From Odobenus rosmarus divergens (Eukaryota > Chordata > Mammalia > Carnivora > Odobenidae), in NCBI RefSeq assembly GCF_000321225.1, contig NW_004451007.1:499944-563943 (forward strand): a stretch of 64,000 nt of DNA, in the 5' to 3' direction. The notes under the pieces are model-generated. The model ran no database searches and had not been told where the DNA came from. It worked only from the letters and a program-made list of their open reading frames with translations. Within the stretch, counting starts at the first letter, position 1. Each line of letters opens with the position of its first letter. Positions 1-13,029 of the stretch are shown here, piece after piece. The translations under genes and the position numbers were made by a program.

Positions 1-59
1 TTCCAAGAACAAATAGAGATAATACAAATCTGAACAAAGGAATCGCCAATGAAACACGG

Positions 60-850
60 AAAAAGAAATAGACTGAAGGCACTGATGGGATGTGCTTTAG
101 GGGGAAAGAGGAGTCAATAATGACTGAGGTTTTTAGCATACAGGGTTGAGATATGGTGGAAAAGGCAACCCAAAGTTGAGGCAGAAGATAGTAGTTTCTG
201 TTTTGGTTATGAGAAGCTAGAGTTCTCTGAGGTCTCTGAATAATTGCTGAGTGAGTTTTGGGGCTGTATGTACTGATTTTGAGACATTAGCTCATAAACT
301 GTAGGGCTGATGAGCTCACCTGGAGAAATAAAAAAAAGAGAGTAATGGAAAGGAGATTGATGGGAGAATCTTGGTGATGGCTGAAGTTAGAAAAGTAGTC
401 AGGAAAGGAGATGGAGCAAAGTGGCTAGAGAGAGGAAGACCAGGAAAAGTGTTATCATTAAAGCGATCCATGGGGCAACATAGTTGAGGAGGATGAAGCC
501 ATTAATTTTGTTAACTATGAAGTCATTGGTATACTTACAGACAACATTTCCAGTAGAGTGGTCAGGACCAGACCAGCAGGGGATTCAGGAGTGATCACCG
601 AAATCAAGGATGAGAGATATAAACAGGTGGAAGGAGGTAGTATTGACCTACCCTTCATAGATGTTTGGAAACAGAACCAAGGAGACACATGAAGCAGTAT
701 CTTGAAAAAAGCACAGATAGAGAGAAAGATTCTATGGGAAGGAAGAGGGACCTGAAAGTTTTCAGAAGGTATGTGGGGAATGCTGTGGAGGGAGAAAACC
801 CTTAGGCAAAGGAGAACTTTGATATTTCCATTGGTTCAATATTTAAAAGT
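60..850 (-). mobile_element. L2 LINE fragment (ORF2 region, antisense)
   Basis: Read on the minus strand this follows the L2 ORF2 text. Landmarks are the antisense counterparts of the leucine- and serine-rich stretch around the reverse transcriptase, for example the 'agaggaagaccaggaaaag' segment near 435 and the 'agtagagtggtcagg' segment near 552. It is heavily decayed, with stops in all frames and many indels, as expected of an element that stopped moving before the placental radiation. The edges are approximate and the homology is a consensus recollection rather than an alignment. Confidence 0.65.
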
Positions 851-934
851 TGTGAAGTTCTCTCTCTTTTTCTCTGTCAATATAATGTCATGCACAGGAT
901 GATTTAGATCATAAGAACTGTTCAGGGAACTACC

Positions 935-1334
935 CGTATCAGTTAGGATAGGCTAATTACTGCTGCAGAAACAACCCCCTGCCTCCAAAATTGGTGTTTT
1001 AATAAAATAAAGTTTATTTCTTTGTTCTGCTTTATGCTATTTGTGGAATGGCAGGGGCATTTGTAACATTTATTCAGGGACCCGGAGTGGCAGGGGCTCT
1101 ATCTTGGCAAGTACTCATAATCACCACTGTGGGAGAGAGGGGGGCATCTCACACAAAGTGTGAATCTCACACTGGGTTCTTAAAACTTTCTCCAAGAAGT
1201 GACATATATTACTTCTGCTCACATTTCATTGGTCAAGCTAGTCACATAGCCTGCTGACTTCAAGTGGTCAGGGAAGGACAACTCTGCCAGGTGCCTGGAA
1301 GGAGAACCAGAAATTTTGTGAACATTTGTAATGA
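935..1334. repeat. Ancient medium-reiterated repeat, family not named
   Basis: The stretch has the signature of a known old mammalian interspersed repeat: 'cagttaggataggct' near 943, a TTTATTTCT segment near 1012, and a 'cacatttcattggtcaagc' segment near 1221 followed by 'agtcacatagcctgctgac'. A similar ending, with a TTGGCCA-type motif and 'gtcacatg', is shared by several nonautonomous elements, so I leave the family open. A 69-codon ORF lies inside it and has no coding character. Confidence 0.5.
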
Positions 1335-4300
1335 TTACAGCACTGTCTTACAAGCTTGAAAGGGAACTGTGGGATTTAGAGGAACTGGATGAGGGAGCAA
1401 AATGGGTTGAATTAATTACATTATCCAAGCTATCATGCTTCTTGAAATGCATATAATATTGAAATCATTTCATAGGAACACCTGTGAAAAGGAGTGCTTC
1501 ATAATTGTTTCTGAATGCTTCTAATAAAATGAGACAATTAGCCTTCTCTAATGTATTAGTTATGATTAGTTTCATCTGCATATGACAGGAAAAAATATAA
1601 TAGTGGCTGCAATAAGATGCAATTATTTTTCTCTTAGGTAAAGGTCTGAATAAGAGTTTTCAGGTCCTCCATGACCATCGAGGACTAGGGTTCTTCTACA
1701 TAGTTTCTGTACCATCTTCAATGTTTGACTTCCATTTTGTGGTCCAAGTTGCCTGTTTCATCTAGCTTAAACCATTCCATTTCTATGCCAGCAGCACAGC
1801 TCTCCCTAAAAATTTCACTACCACTTCTGGATATATTGCATTGGCCAGAACTTAGATACCCACAATGAAGGCTAGTCTATGTGGTCTTTATTCCGGGTAC
1901 CCGTGTGCTCGATTAACAGTTGGGGGCTCCATTTCTGAGTGAGAAGAGGAGAATTGGTACCACGTGACCATCCATTTTACATACTTCACCATGCCTGTGT
2001 GGAGGATCCTCCCTTCTGTTTTGGGCTTTCCTCCTATTTTTAGCCATTCTTAGCATGAACAGGAATCGGGAACTCCATGTTCCACATCAAAAATGACTCC
2101 CTTGGAATACATATATATTTTGGAGCTAGAATGTCTTCTCTAGCCTCTTACTGAGAATGGAGTAGCATTTAGAGAGGGAATTAGCATCAGTATTGGTTTG
2201 GGTGCATTTTATGCCCACTTCCTAGTTTCACTGAACTCGCAGCTCTTGGTGGGAAGTGGTAGCAGGCTTGGGAAGGTTTGGCCAGAACTTTCAGTTGACT
2301 ACAAGTTTAACTAATAATGTTCTATGCAGAACTGGGCTCCACTTTGAGTTCTTGCTATAGAATTCCAAAGAGTTAGTGTATAATGGAGAGTGATAGAGAT
2401 TCTTTTCATTTTTGCTTTACTCCCATTGCGGGAGCTGTGAGATGGAACAGAGTTTACCACCAAAAGAGAGAAGAGATAAAGTGCTGTGGAACTTCAAAAG
2501 CAGACAAGTTGGCAGTTGCACTTGACCCAGGGTTAGACCTGGCACAGATTTCAGGAAACAGTAGAGATCTTTTGCTTTGTACTTTCGTTTTTCATTTGTT
2601 CCTTGTTAGAGCCTCTCCACTTCATACACCAGATGTTGAACTTATGATATTATTGTGTTGGTAATAGTAACACAAATTTGAATTGTAGGAGAATGCATGA
2701 TTCAAGTGGCAGATGAAATAATCCTTGCCAAAGAGGCATGAATTAAACATGCAGTAGCCAAGGGCCTGATGGAGCTCTGAGTCAGGGAAAGTAAGAGGAT
2801 GGTTGGGCAACTGATAGTGGAGATTCCTGAGAATTTAGGGTGCACCTTCTGTTGTTATTTTGTACTTTAAGGTAATGATGGCGAATGGGAAGCAACATCC
2901 AAAACTGAGGATTTTACATTTAATTAGGCATTGGATCATAGTCTGATTGAAATCAGAGGAGAGTAAAAGATGCATATAAATCAGTGCTAAGGGGAAAAAA
3001 AGCAAAGGTGAACACTGCCCTTATTTCCAAATTAATATTTCTGTTCACTTTCTGCTGTCATCTTTAAATCTCGTATGACATTATAAATCCTTTTTGCCTA
3101 TTAAATAAAATTTATTTTCCTCTAAAGTTTGTTCAGATTTTTACTTTATGGATTATATGATGAAATTCAGTATTGATTATTTTCTTTTGGTATTCCTGAC
3201 CAACTCAAATCCTTTTTAAAATTGCATAGCCTTCCCATATCAACAGCTGTATCTGGATGTTAAATAGCCCTTCTTTCGGACAAACAAAAATAAATTAAGA
3301 AAAGATACTACAACAACTTCACCCTGGACCTGATATACTTTTAATTTTAAGACATTTTTTAAAAAGGTTATGTGACACTGTCTATATGACAAAGAAACGT
3401 TTGAAAATAAAAGTTTGTTGTAGGATGTCAAACCATCTTTTAAAGTTCAAGGACGTAGAGCCTTAACATATTTATTTATCCACAGCTTATGCTGGTTTTA
3501 TTTTAAGTGGACGTGCATTAATGAAAGATAGCTATTGTTTATGCCAAATCATATCTTTTTCCTTTATACAGTAAAGAAGCAAAGCAATCTATTATTTTAG
3601 ATAGTTGTTAGCAGAGAGAAAACAGATCAGTCATATTACAATATCAGTTTGTAAGAAGAATCTTGACAAGAAATTTTGCACCAAAATCGATAGTACACTG
3701 TGGATAGTAGATTATGATCTCCAGTGAAGGAAGTATGAATAAAAATCAAACAATATGAAGTGATATCAAGCACCATATTCTGCATCCACATTTCAGGCAC
3801 TCTACTTTAGGAATAGAATTGATTTAGGTATATGTACCTGTTAGAAACAGGCTGGCATAGCAGATCGCTCAACTGACACTGAAAGGAAGTATTAACAAGT
3901 AGATAGACTATGGGTGAAACCGTTTATTCAGTTATGAGAGCAAAATAGGACCTATTCCTAGTAAAATTGTGCTTTCCATATGTGTTTGTGTATGTATATG
4001 AGTTTAAATATTATGAATGACATTTTTAATAAATCTCAAAGTAAGCTAAAAGATACTAAAATTGCAAAAAGGGTCCTGAACTGTAAGATATAGTTACTTT
4101 GGTATCAACATTTCCATGCAGATTTTGTATGAGCAGGAAGAATTACTGGGTCTTAGTAAGAATGAACTAAATCTCTTCCCTCCTTTGCTCTCTCTTTTGA
4201 ATTAATTTGTTTTGGCTTGCCAGAATCACAGTGCAGACCATAAAGAATGGAAGGGCTTGGCATGTACCATGTTTTCTCCACTGCATTAATTGAACTGTAA

Positions 4301-4555
4301 ATGAGATTTTGGTCAATAAAATAAAACATGCTGCCCAGAGCACACAAAGAAAAGCACAAGAGAGATTCAAATGCTTAGTAATGTGAGGAATGAACATAAC
4401 ATAAAGCTTCTGCCATCAATCAATTCAAATAAAGTATAAGATGTACTACTTTTTGATCTATTCCCATAAGCCATTTTACAAATTCTTAGGCATACATAAA
4501 AAAAAACAAATTTTAAGAATTTGATGTGCTTTTCTTCCCCCAAACATAGTTGGTA
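1335..4555. other. Noncoding, mostly single-copy DNA
   Basis: No gene is seen. Positions 1550-2000 look like another decayed interspersed repeat ('attggccagaacttag' near 1840). The rest is AT-rich with no recognisable element. The ORFs here (up to 93 codons) start and stop at random and have no homology I recognise. Confidence 0.6.
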
Positions 4556-4559
4556 TTCT

Positions 4560-6690
4560 CAAACACTGCTCTTGGCATCACGATTTCAATATCCGTGTAG
4601 ATTATCCCTTCAATACCCTAGACTCTTGATTATTTGACCTTCTCTCCTCCTACAATTTTGACCAACAACTTCCTTCAACCTCTTGCACTCATGATCACAT
4701 TTTGGGTCTTAGCATTCCCAATACATATGACTCCATAGTTCTAATTTTAAGAATTCCATATTCAAACTAACACCTCTTATTTTCCCAGCTCACTTCCCCT
4801 GGTGCACTTATTTCAACAATCTTTCTTTCTTTTTTCCTCTCATTGGTGCTTAAAATACATTGATTTCCAGCTCTCTTCATGACCTTGTTCCTCTTTTTCC
4901 GGCTTAAATCTCATTGCCAGTCATAATCACTCCTTTGTTTGTATGTTTGATGCCCTTGGCCTCTCTCATTTTCTCATACTCCTCTCATTTCCTCATACTC
5001 ACCTCAATCCTGGTTAAATCCCATTCTGCTTACTCTGTGGCAGTACCAGTCACAGCTCAGTGTGTCTGGAGGAAAACACACACCATGATGGGCTAATCCC
5101 ACTTGAAATTCTTGATCATAGGCACAGAAGGAATCATGAACTCAGAAATCACATTGTATGCCCCTTGCCCACTTCCTCTTCCTCTTTCCTAGGCAACTGC
5201 TATACCTCCTCATCCTCTGGAACTCCGAACACTCTTCCCTTTCCTCCATCCCAACTGATAATCTTTCTTATTTCACCAAGAAAATAGTACTTCATGAACA
5301 TCTTACCTCCTTCACATTGTTAAATCTGATCATCATTTCTCTGTTGACCTACTTGAAAACTTCCTTCTTCTGGAGCCACTTCCTTCACTTGACTTCCAAG
5401 ACACCATGCTATCCTGGTTTTCCTTCGGCCTTACTGACCACTCCTCTTCAGTCACTTTGGTGGGCACCACTTCACTGCCCAGCCTTTTAGCATTGGAATG
5501 CTCAGGGATCAGTTCATGGATCTCTCTTCTGCTTTCATTCATTCTTTCATCCGATCTCATGGCTGTATATACCAACTTATGCTGAAGACTTCGGTATTTA
5601 TCGTTCTATCCTGGCTGTTTCCCAGAACTCCAGGCTTTGTAGCTGCTAGCTTACTTGGATTTTTCCCTTGAATATGTAATAGGCATGCTGATCTTAACAT
5701 GTTCAAATCCAAACATTTGATTTCAGTCCCCCTTTCACCAAGCAAGCATGTTTTGCCTCCCATGCCCCCCATTTCAGTTAATGGTTACCACATCCTTCCA
5801 ATTTTTTATGTCAAAACCTTTGTAGACATCTTTGAGTCTTCTTTTGCTGACACACCCCAGGCCTAATCTGTCAGCAAACAGATTGTGAATTCTACCTTCA
5901 AAATTTGTCCAGAAAGTAAGCACTGATTCCTGTGACTACTGCTGTCTTCTGGGCCACTGTGTTCTCATATCTTGCTATGTTATGGCAGTAACTTTCTAAC
6001 TGCTTCTGCCTTTGCCAACCCTTTCCCCACCTTCAGTCTATACTCACCACAGCAGCCAGGGAATACCTGAAAAAAAATCTGTCATATTATTTCGTTTCCC
6101 TTCTTAAAACCCTGCATGACATGCTAACTCATTCAGACTTAACGCCAAAAATGTTAAATGGCCGATTACTTCAATCCGGTGTGTCTCCCATTTCCTCTCT
6201 GATCTCATCTCCTGCTACTCTTCCCAGCTCCAGTCCACTGCAGCCACACCAGCCTCCTTGCTGTTCCTATAACACACAGGCATGTGGTGCCTGAGAGTCA
6301 TTACAACCTCTTGCTGTTCCTTCTGTTTGGGAAGTCCATGCCCTCCCCTCTTATAGATCTTCCCTCAGAGATAAATGAAGTTCACCCTGAGCTATTTGGA
6401 GCCTTCATCTGAAGCTTCCTGAATTCTTGTCCTTCTATTTTCTCCAAAACATTTTCATATTCTAATATATGTGTATGTGCACACACATATCTATCTATCT
6501 ATCTATCTATCCATCCATCCATCTATCTGTCATCTATTTATAGTTGTTCAGGTTCCTCCATTACAACACAGCAAGTTCCATAAAATTTGAGATTTTTCTT
6601 TTTTGTGTATTTGTTTTCACTGCTCTATCCCCAGGAGCTGGAGCAATACTTCCTATATAGCAGGTGCTCAAGAATATATGTTTAATTAGT
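4560..6690 (+). mobile_element. Long L2 LINE fragment with reverse-transcriptase remains
   Basis: This is an old L2 (CR1-like) LINE in sense orientation. Translated in pieces, it follows the second half of ORF2. The reverse-transcriptase active site is recognisable at 5575-5601 as T-Y-A-E-D-F-G-I-Y, where the family has YADD, so one catalytic aspartate is now glutamate. Downstream are the 'cttaaaaccctgcatgac' landmark near 6103, the 'cctccttgctgttcc' landmark near 6252 and the L2 3' end 'gcaggtgctcaag' near 6660. ORFs of 60-110 codons inside are broken pieces of this frame. A TCTA microsatellite at 6481-6540 interrupts the 3' part. Confidence 0.8.
6481..6540. repeat. (TCTA)n/(TCCA)n microsatellite
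   Basis: An imperfect tetranucleotide array follows a short alternating ACACAC/TATG stretch. It has about five TCTA units, then three TCCA units, then degenerate TCTA. It sits inside the 3' part of the L2 element. Confidence 0.9.
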
Positions 6691-8530
6691 TAATTAATTC
6701 AGTGCAAACAATAATTTATATATGATATCAGGAAAAAAGATACTTTCAATGTTATAGCCCTTTTGGAAAAAAGTGAGTTTGGCAGTGTGAATCTAGATCC
6801 ATGACATCCAAACACGGAGATCCATGTTAAAATTTTAGGGCCACCTTATTGCTGAAGGCAAAGAATAACTTCTGGGTTGTCCATATCTTTGTAAAAAGAA
6901 ACTCCTGTGTTCTCTTGATGTTTGTTTCTGTGCTGCTTTTTAATCTTGTCCTGCAATAATTTTGTAGAGCAGTGTTTCTGGTCAGACACGTTCTAACAAA
7001 TAACATCTCTTTAACTGAACCTCCTTGCCTTCACTGAGGAGGAATTAAGTGCCCAGGTTCAGGCTGGTAGCTGCTCTGGGACCAGGATTCAGGACACTTT
7101 CCTGTTTATTTTTAGCTTCTCTGATTGTAACTGCTCCCTCCAACAAATTTAAGGAAAAGTTAGACCCATTTAGTAGGGAACTCTAAAGGTAAGCACAGAA
7201 AATCTATTCTCAGGGAAGCCATTAGATAATGGCATGTCCCCATTTGGGTGAAGGCGGGGACAACATCTTTCTGGTACATCAAATCAGTGATCAGCAGTAA
7301 CAGACTAAGACTTTTTGTTACACAAATGAAACAGAACTTATGAAAAGTGTGACTATTTTTTCTTAAGTCATCTACCTTGCTGTGACACTTACCTTATCAT
7401 TTGCTCTTCTCTTACTCACAGAATTTTCCTCATTAGTCCTGTTGTTCTCTTCCTCATCCTCACTTCTGCACTGTTCGTGTTTGTGCACATTAACTCAGAT
7501 TCAGCTTCTTGCTGTCTAGAGCTGTCTTTTTTTCTACTTACCTTGGAAGGTCTTGGTGCCTGGGGCATCGTTTACTAGAGGGCTCTGCAAAACTCAGGCT
7601 TGCTTTCAGAGGTATAAAAAAATGTTCTCTTGGATATTGATTTCTTCCAACTGGCATTATTCCTCATATTGCCACATACTAATGGAAGAATCTGAAATAT
7701 TTAGATTCATTATCTCTATACTAGAAAAATGGAGAAATTCTTTTTAAAATTCTTTCAGGGCTCAGTTGTTGTCATTTGATTGCCAACTGTTTCATTCTGT
7801 CTGCCTTCAGCTATTGAATGCTGTAACACTGCTGTGCCTTTATGCTAAGAAGAATTCTTCTGTCTCTGCTTCTACTAAGCTCTATACTCTTTCTCATTCT
7901 TCCTTCTCTGCTATATTTGATTTGGGATGCTCATCTTTGCAACCTGAATTGCTATCAACATAGGCTTTCCAGAGGCACAAATTCTACTTAATAGCACCAA
8001 TCAGCTCATGGGAGAGCTCATGAGAGCCTGCCACACTGTAAAACTAGTTGGTGTGTATGTGTGTGTGCAAGATAAAAAAAGAAAGCCACACAATTTCAGA
8101 AATACCAACTTCAAAACTTTCATTAAAATAATTCCCCAAGATTATTTAATTCCAACCCATGTCTTGCTTTAGCATCCTCATGCTCAGGATGGCCTTTTCC
8201 ATCTTGAGTCTTACCCATAAGGCTCCCACCACCACTGGTGGCTTCCTGCTAGCTATTTCATATGCCCCTTCTGGCTAAGAAGTACTTGGCCTCCCTGCTT
8301 CCTTCACTTTTTACATTTAAACCTTCAGATTTTTAAATTCATTTCTCCACGAAGATTTTTCACCTTCTAAGGGGACGAATAGCTAATTTGTCATCAAACA
8401 ACTCATTTGTGTTAATAAAAGGAAGCCCCAGAAGACAGATTCTTGCACCCACGGCCCTGAAGCCCTACTTGAGTAACAAGTGCACTTTCCTGGAAATCTT
8501 TTAGCTATAGTGTGTTACTTTTGTTGTCAA
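6691..8530. other. Noncoding DNA, nothing recognised
   Basis: No gene or clear transposon. There is a short TG run at 8050-8068. Two ORFs of 64 and 65 codons (7553-7963) are adjacent in different frames, rich in Ser/Leu/Phe, and unconvincing as genes. Confidence 0.6.
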
Positions 8531-8747
8531 AACTATGGGTGGAACTAATAGGGGCGCCTGGGTGGCTCAGTCATTAAGCATCTGCCTTTGGCTCAGGTCA
8601 TGATCCCAGGGTCCTGGGATTGAGCCCCACATCAGGATCCCTGCTCAGCAGAAGCCTGCTTCTCCCTCTCCCTTTGCCCCTGCCTGTGTTCCCTCTCTCT
8701 GTCAAATAAATAAATAAAATCTTTAAAAACTATAGGTGTAACTAATA
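8531..8747 (+). mobile_element. CAN SINE (SINEC) with 20-bp target duplication
   Basis: The element body is 8551-8727. It opens with GGGGCGCCTGGGTGGCTCAG, the tRNA-Lys-derived head with the RNA polymerase III A box. The B-box region follows near 8615, then a pyrimidine-rich body and an AAATAAATAAATAAAATCTTT tail. Direct repeats flank it: 8531-8550 and 8728-8747 match at 18 of 20 positions. It moved using L1 machinery. Confidence 0.95.
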
Positions 8748-8754
8748 GTAAAAA

Positions 8755-9060
8755 TAATAATTTTTCATATATATTGAGCATTTCCTAACTGCCCAGCTCT
8801 CTGTTAAATGCTTTATATCCTTTTTCTTAACCTTCAAAATTACTCTAGAGGGAAAACAATTGTTCTAAACCTCATTTTACTAATGAAAACTGAGATTAAG
8901 GCGATTAAGCAACTTGGCGAAGGTCACACAGCAAGTTTGACATAGCATACCTTTTAATCCCCACAATTACTCACTTGGCTGGTGCAGAGAATTTAAATAA
9001 TTTGGCATGTATTACAAAACCAGTATGTAACAGATGCAGCACTCAAAGTCAGTCTTCTGA
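8755..9060 (-). mobile_element. MIR SINE, antisense
   Basis: The minus strand carries the MIR consensus. On the plus strand one sees the 'gagcatttcctaactgcc' start, then the 'cctcattttactaatgaaa' core and the 'ggtcacacagcaag' motif near 8922, and weak tRNA-head remains to about 9060. It predates placental radiation and lies directly after the SINEC insertion. Confidence 0.8.
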
Positions 9061-10230
9061 CTGAAGATCCTTTGGATTCTTCTATGATAGCTATAGTTTT
9101 ATTACATCAAACTAACCTTATAGAAAGCAGTAGGCCCTTTGAAAGATGAAGAGATGGTATCATTATCTAATGTCACAATAATGCTGTGTAACCCTCAACC
9201 ATAACACTTCAGGGACATACACAATAAATGTTGATTTGGCTTATCAGTCTGAGGAGTTTTGTTGATCTGGGCTAGGTTGACTCACTTGTCCACAGTCAGC
9301 TGTGGGTCATCTAAGCAACTCGGCTCATCCTGCCTGGGCTAGCTTATGTGTCTGGAGTTTGGCTGGCTGTTAGCAGATCTAAATAGTCTCATCTGGAATG
9401 ACTGTGCTGACTCTTATTATGCAGCAGGCCTTAAATATTCCCATGAAAATCTTAGAAGAGCAAGGAGCAGAAAAGTCCACTCATGCAAGCACTTTTTCAC
9501 CTTCTGCTTGTGTTACATTTGCTAAAATCTGTTGGCCAAACCAACTTAGGTGGCTAAACCCAGAGTCAGAGGAGGAGAGCCCTGAAAAGTTTATGGTGAA
9601 GATCATGAGTACCTGGAAGGGTGAAGACTTGGGTCATTTTTTGCAAACTAACACAAAGGTCTAGCAAAGCTTTAGCAGAAACAGAAAAGGAACTCAGGAG
9701 TCCTCTGAGGCTTTCTGTTCAAGCAATTTACACTCTAAAAAAAGTAACATTTTCTTTGCCATTTTGTCACAGCTTTAATATATTTCACATATATTGCCTA
9801 GTACATTCAAGCTCTAGAAGCCAACATTTACTAAAAATTGAACATGCGATCTTTGGTGACATAAATGTATTTAGGCTCTTAATTATGGACCATAAAATAC
9901 ACATCAAATTTGAATAGTACCAAAGCAATGTTGCCTGAATTTATAATTCTCTTTCAAATAGAGTGTTGGTCCAACTCACTGTCTAGTGATTTCATGGTTT
10001 AGAAGTTTGTTTTCTCAAATTTGATGCAGCCGTTCTCTCTGAATGAAGGTCCATGGGGAAAGGTGGATAAATACATAAAGCTTCCGAAAGCCATCCCAGA
10101 TCCCTCAAAGTCAGCCCTCTGCTTGATGTCTGGGTCAGAAGTATAACAAAGTTAGTCTTGGTAATTGTTCATGAGTTTTCAGAGACTCATTATCAACATT
10201 CACAACCTGGTTTCAGTCCAGTTGAGCTTT
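9061..10230. other. Noncoding DNA with a possible old repeat at 9170-9560
   Basis: The 9170-9560 segment has the look of a mid-age interspersed repeat: a cluster of 'ctgggctagg', 'agctgtgggtcatc' and 'ggctggctgttagcag' motifs typical of several hAT or LTR families. I cannot name it. The remainder to 10230 shows nothing. ORFs of 88 and 98 codons overlap in two frames and are not credible genes. Confidence 0.5.
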
Positions 10231-10463
10231 ATGAGGCTAAATTTTTTTTTTTTTTAAGATTTTATTTATTTATTTGAGAGAGAGAGAGAGAGAGAATGAG
10301 AGATAGAAAGCACGAGAGGGAAGAGGGTCAGAGGGAGAAGCAGACTCCCTGCTGAGCAGGAAGCCCGATATGGGACTCGATCCTGGGATTCTAGGATCAT
10401 GACCTGAGCCGAAGGCAGTCGCTTAACCAACTGAGCCACCCAGGCGCCCAATGAGGCTAAATT
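10231..10463 (-). mobile_element. CAN SINE (SINEC), minus strand, 13-bp target duplication
   Basis: The body is 10244-10450, reading from poly-T and the 'aagattttatttatttatt' reversed tail through a GA run (the reversed CT-rich body) to the reversed head ending 'ccacccaggcgccca'. The direct repeat ATGAGGCTAAATT is perfect at 10231-10243 and 10451-10463. The 61-codon ORF in it is a shadow of SINE sequence. Confidence 0.95.
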
Positions 10464-11304
10464 CTAAGCAGAATCAAAATGCATGAGAATAAAAAGCTCA
10501 GCCCCAAGACTGATGCTTACAACCAGTTATGTGTAAGGTATTTGTAGGACCAATTAACAGTGAATCATTTCTTTGATTTAACAAAACACAAAGGCATTTG
10601 ATATCACTCAGTTTTTTTTTTCCTTTAATTCACAGGCACATAACAGTAAAGCAAGCACATACAAGTGAAGTGCTCTGAAGTTATATAAAATATCCAGCCA
10701 TGCTGTGCAAATCACTTGCACAAATCACTCGTTCTAAAAAGTTTTATTTCCCCACAATAATGTCATGGATTATATTCCCAACTGTCACAACTGTTCTGTG
10801 TCTTCATTTCTATTTCTTTCTTTCTTCCTCTTCATGTCACTTGAGAGATAGTCTTCCAATGGACATTATGTCAATATCTGAAAGGAGTTTAAGCTTCAGA
10901 TATACATGGGTGGGTAGAGGGGGATCTGAGGAGTGGGGAGAGCAAGGCATCTTAGGAAGGAAAATTCCCCTTTTTAATATCAACCACATTCACTATTTTC
11001 CATGTGTGGCCTTATGGGCCTCTCATTACTATGGATCTCAAACAATATTAAGTAATAAATGACTTTGATTACAACTTCTTACCATATGCTTTTCTCTTTT
11101 ACCTGTATTTTAGTTCACCACCAACATTTCTTTAGAATTATCAGAGCTAGATCCAGAGCTAGAGCTAGAGGGGTAGAAACAGAGGGGACAGGAGTTCAGA
11201 AGCCCAGGGGTATTTTGGAAGAAGAAACCACAGAAGTTAGTGATGGATCATAAATGAGGATTCATGAAAAAAGGGAGGGAATCAGATATGCTTCCTCACT
11301 TTCT
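10464..11304. other. Noncoding DNA holding the longest ORF (120 codons)
   Basis: The 120-codon ORF at 10700-11062 is the longest in the window. It has no recognisable domain, no flanking splice or promoter signal that I can defend, and an amino-acid make-up typical of translated AT-rich DNA. I treat it as chance. A short purine repeat (CTAGA units) is at 11148-11171. Confidence 0.55.
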
Positions 11305-11523
11305 AAAATAGACAAAGAGAGGGGTGTTTCAGTGGCTCAGTCAGTTAAGCATCTGTCTTCAGCTCAGGTCATGATCCCAGGGTCCTGGGACCCAGCCCCT
11401 CCCCAGCCCTCAGCAGGGAGTCTGCTTCTCCCTCTCCTTCTCTGCTGCCCCTCCTGCTCTCGCTCTCTTTCACTCTCTCTCAAATAAATAAATAAAATCT
11501 TTAAAAAAATAAAATAGACAAAG
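11305..11523 (+). mobile_element. CAN SINE (SINEC) with 13-bp target duplication
   Basis: The body is 11318-11510. The head is diverged (GGTGTTTCAGTGGCTCAGTC), followed by the 'ggtcatgatcccaggg' box, a long CT-rich segment and an AAATAAATAAATAAAATC tail. The direct repeat AAAATAGACAAAG is perfect at 11305-11317 and 11511-11523. The duplicated target is A-rich, as expected of L1 endonuclease. Confidence 0.94.
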
Positions 11524-13029
11524 GGAGGGATAGAAATGTCATTAACTGAGATAGGAGAAAACAAAGGAGGGGTGGGTTTTAGCGAGAATATCAAGTGTCC
11601 AGTTTAAGATATGTTTGACTTAAAATGATTTAGAATCATTCAAATGGAAATGTCAAAAAGGGATATTAGATACTAACGTCTGGAGCCAGACATAAGTGCT
11701 GAACCCTACAGTGGTATATCTACCTACCTAGCAATCCCTCTTCTCTATAGAAGCAAATTATTTTTAGTAATAATTCTGATATAAAACATAATAAAAATAG
11801 CCAAAAAATACAAAAACCTCATTTTTTATTGAGTGTTTATATTCAGTAAAAATAATTAAATATTCTAGTGCACAAAAAGAAAAGTAATGGGACAATATTT
11901 TTTAATTACATTAATGCATTTTTTTGAAACAAAGGGGAATAAATTATACCTACCTATTGTTTTGTTATCATAATGGAAAATAATATTACAGTTTTTGTTT
12001 TTGAGCCTTCTGTAAATTCATCACTGATCTTATGAAAATATGTGTTTTTATCACATATTTTTCACTTGAGAATAGGATGGGGAAATTTATCAATATATCT
12101 TCTTCCCTAGATGATTTATTCATTTTAATTTCACAAAGATTTTTTCACATGAAGCAAAAGGTATACAAAGAAAACCTTAAACATAATGGTAAGTTTGGGA
12201 CAGATTCATAAAAATCCCATTTCATAATAAATTCTAGAAATTACAATAATGTTTATGTCTTTGTTTTTTCAAAATTAATTCCATTTGTTTTTACATATTT
12301 CTGCAGTCAAAAAACTGCAAACAATTAAAATGTCAAGTAGTCACATAGAATGACAACTGAAATAACTCAATTTCTATTTCTTCATCTTTGCAGTTACTGT
12401 GCTATATTGGGTATTTGGAATCTGCTATTTAAAATAAGGAACATGCAGTACCTTTGGATTTGGACAGTGTACGTGAATCGAGCTCAAGCTATATTTAAAC
12501 TTTATTAAATTATTCTTGAAACTAATGTGTGTAGGTGAGTCCAAGTAAATCAGGGGTTGACTGTGTAAGTAAGAGTTTCCCCAGTTAATTTCCATTAGAA
12601 TATTGTTTATTAAAATTGGTATGAAATTAAAATGTATTAGTTTGAAGCTTACGTATATATTATTGAAACTCAACAATAACCACAGCGATTGTTTAGAACT
12701 TAATCTATCAAGCTTTTTTCTTTTTTTCAGGGAGGAGTATTTTGTCATTGATACTATTTAAAATTTCCAACAAATGGTGATAATAAATAGCGCACTGACT
12801 TTTATTCCGTTTTGATATTATTTTGAATTATCTACACGTGAAGCATCTCTTTATTGCCTCGAGTGGGGCAGATTCTCTGCCACTCCAATTTTGGTATGTC
12901 ATTAGGTGGCTAATATAAATTTGAGAATTAACAAACTTCGGATAGTATTTAAACTCATGGGCATCACAGAAATTTTTCAAGGAAGTTTTTAGTAAAAAAG
13001 GAAGTAGCTCAGGACAGAATCATGGGAAT
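11524..13029. other. AT-rich noncoding DNA, nothing recognised
   Basis: A very AT-rich stretch with no gene and no transposon I can identify. The 107-codon ORF on the minus strand (12425-12748) is Asn/Ile/Leu/Ser-rich and looks like random translation. Confidence 0.6.

Noticed and set aside
5158..5490. 110-codon ORF
   Set aside because: It is a stretch of decayed L2 ORF2 in one of its frames.
8551..8625. tRNA-like sequence with A and B boxes
   Set aside because: This is the tRNA-Lys-derived head of a CAN SINE; it cannot form a mature tRNA. The same holds for the other seven SINE heads.
10700..11062. 120-codon ORF, the longest in the window
   Set aside because: No recognisable domain, Kozak context or splice signals, random-looking composition, and expected by chance somewhere in 64 kb.
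11148..11171. Short CTAGAG direct repeats
   Set aside because: Four imperfect 6-base units, simple slippage, no wider structure.
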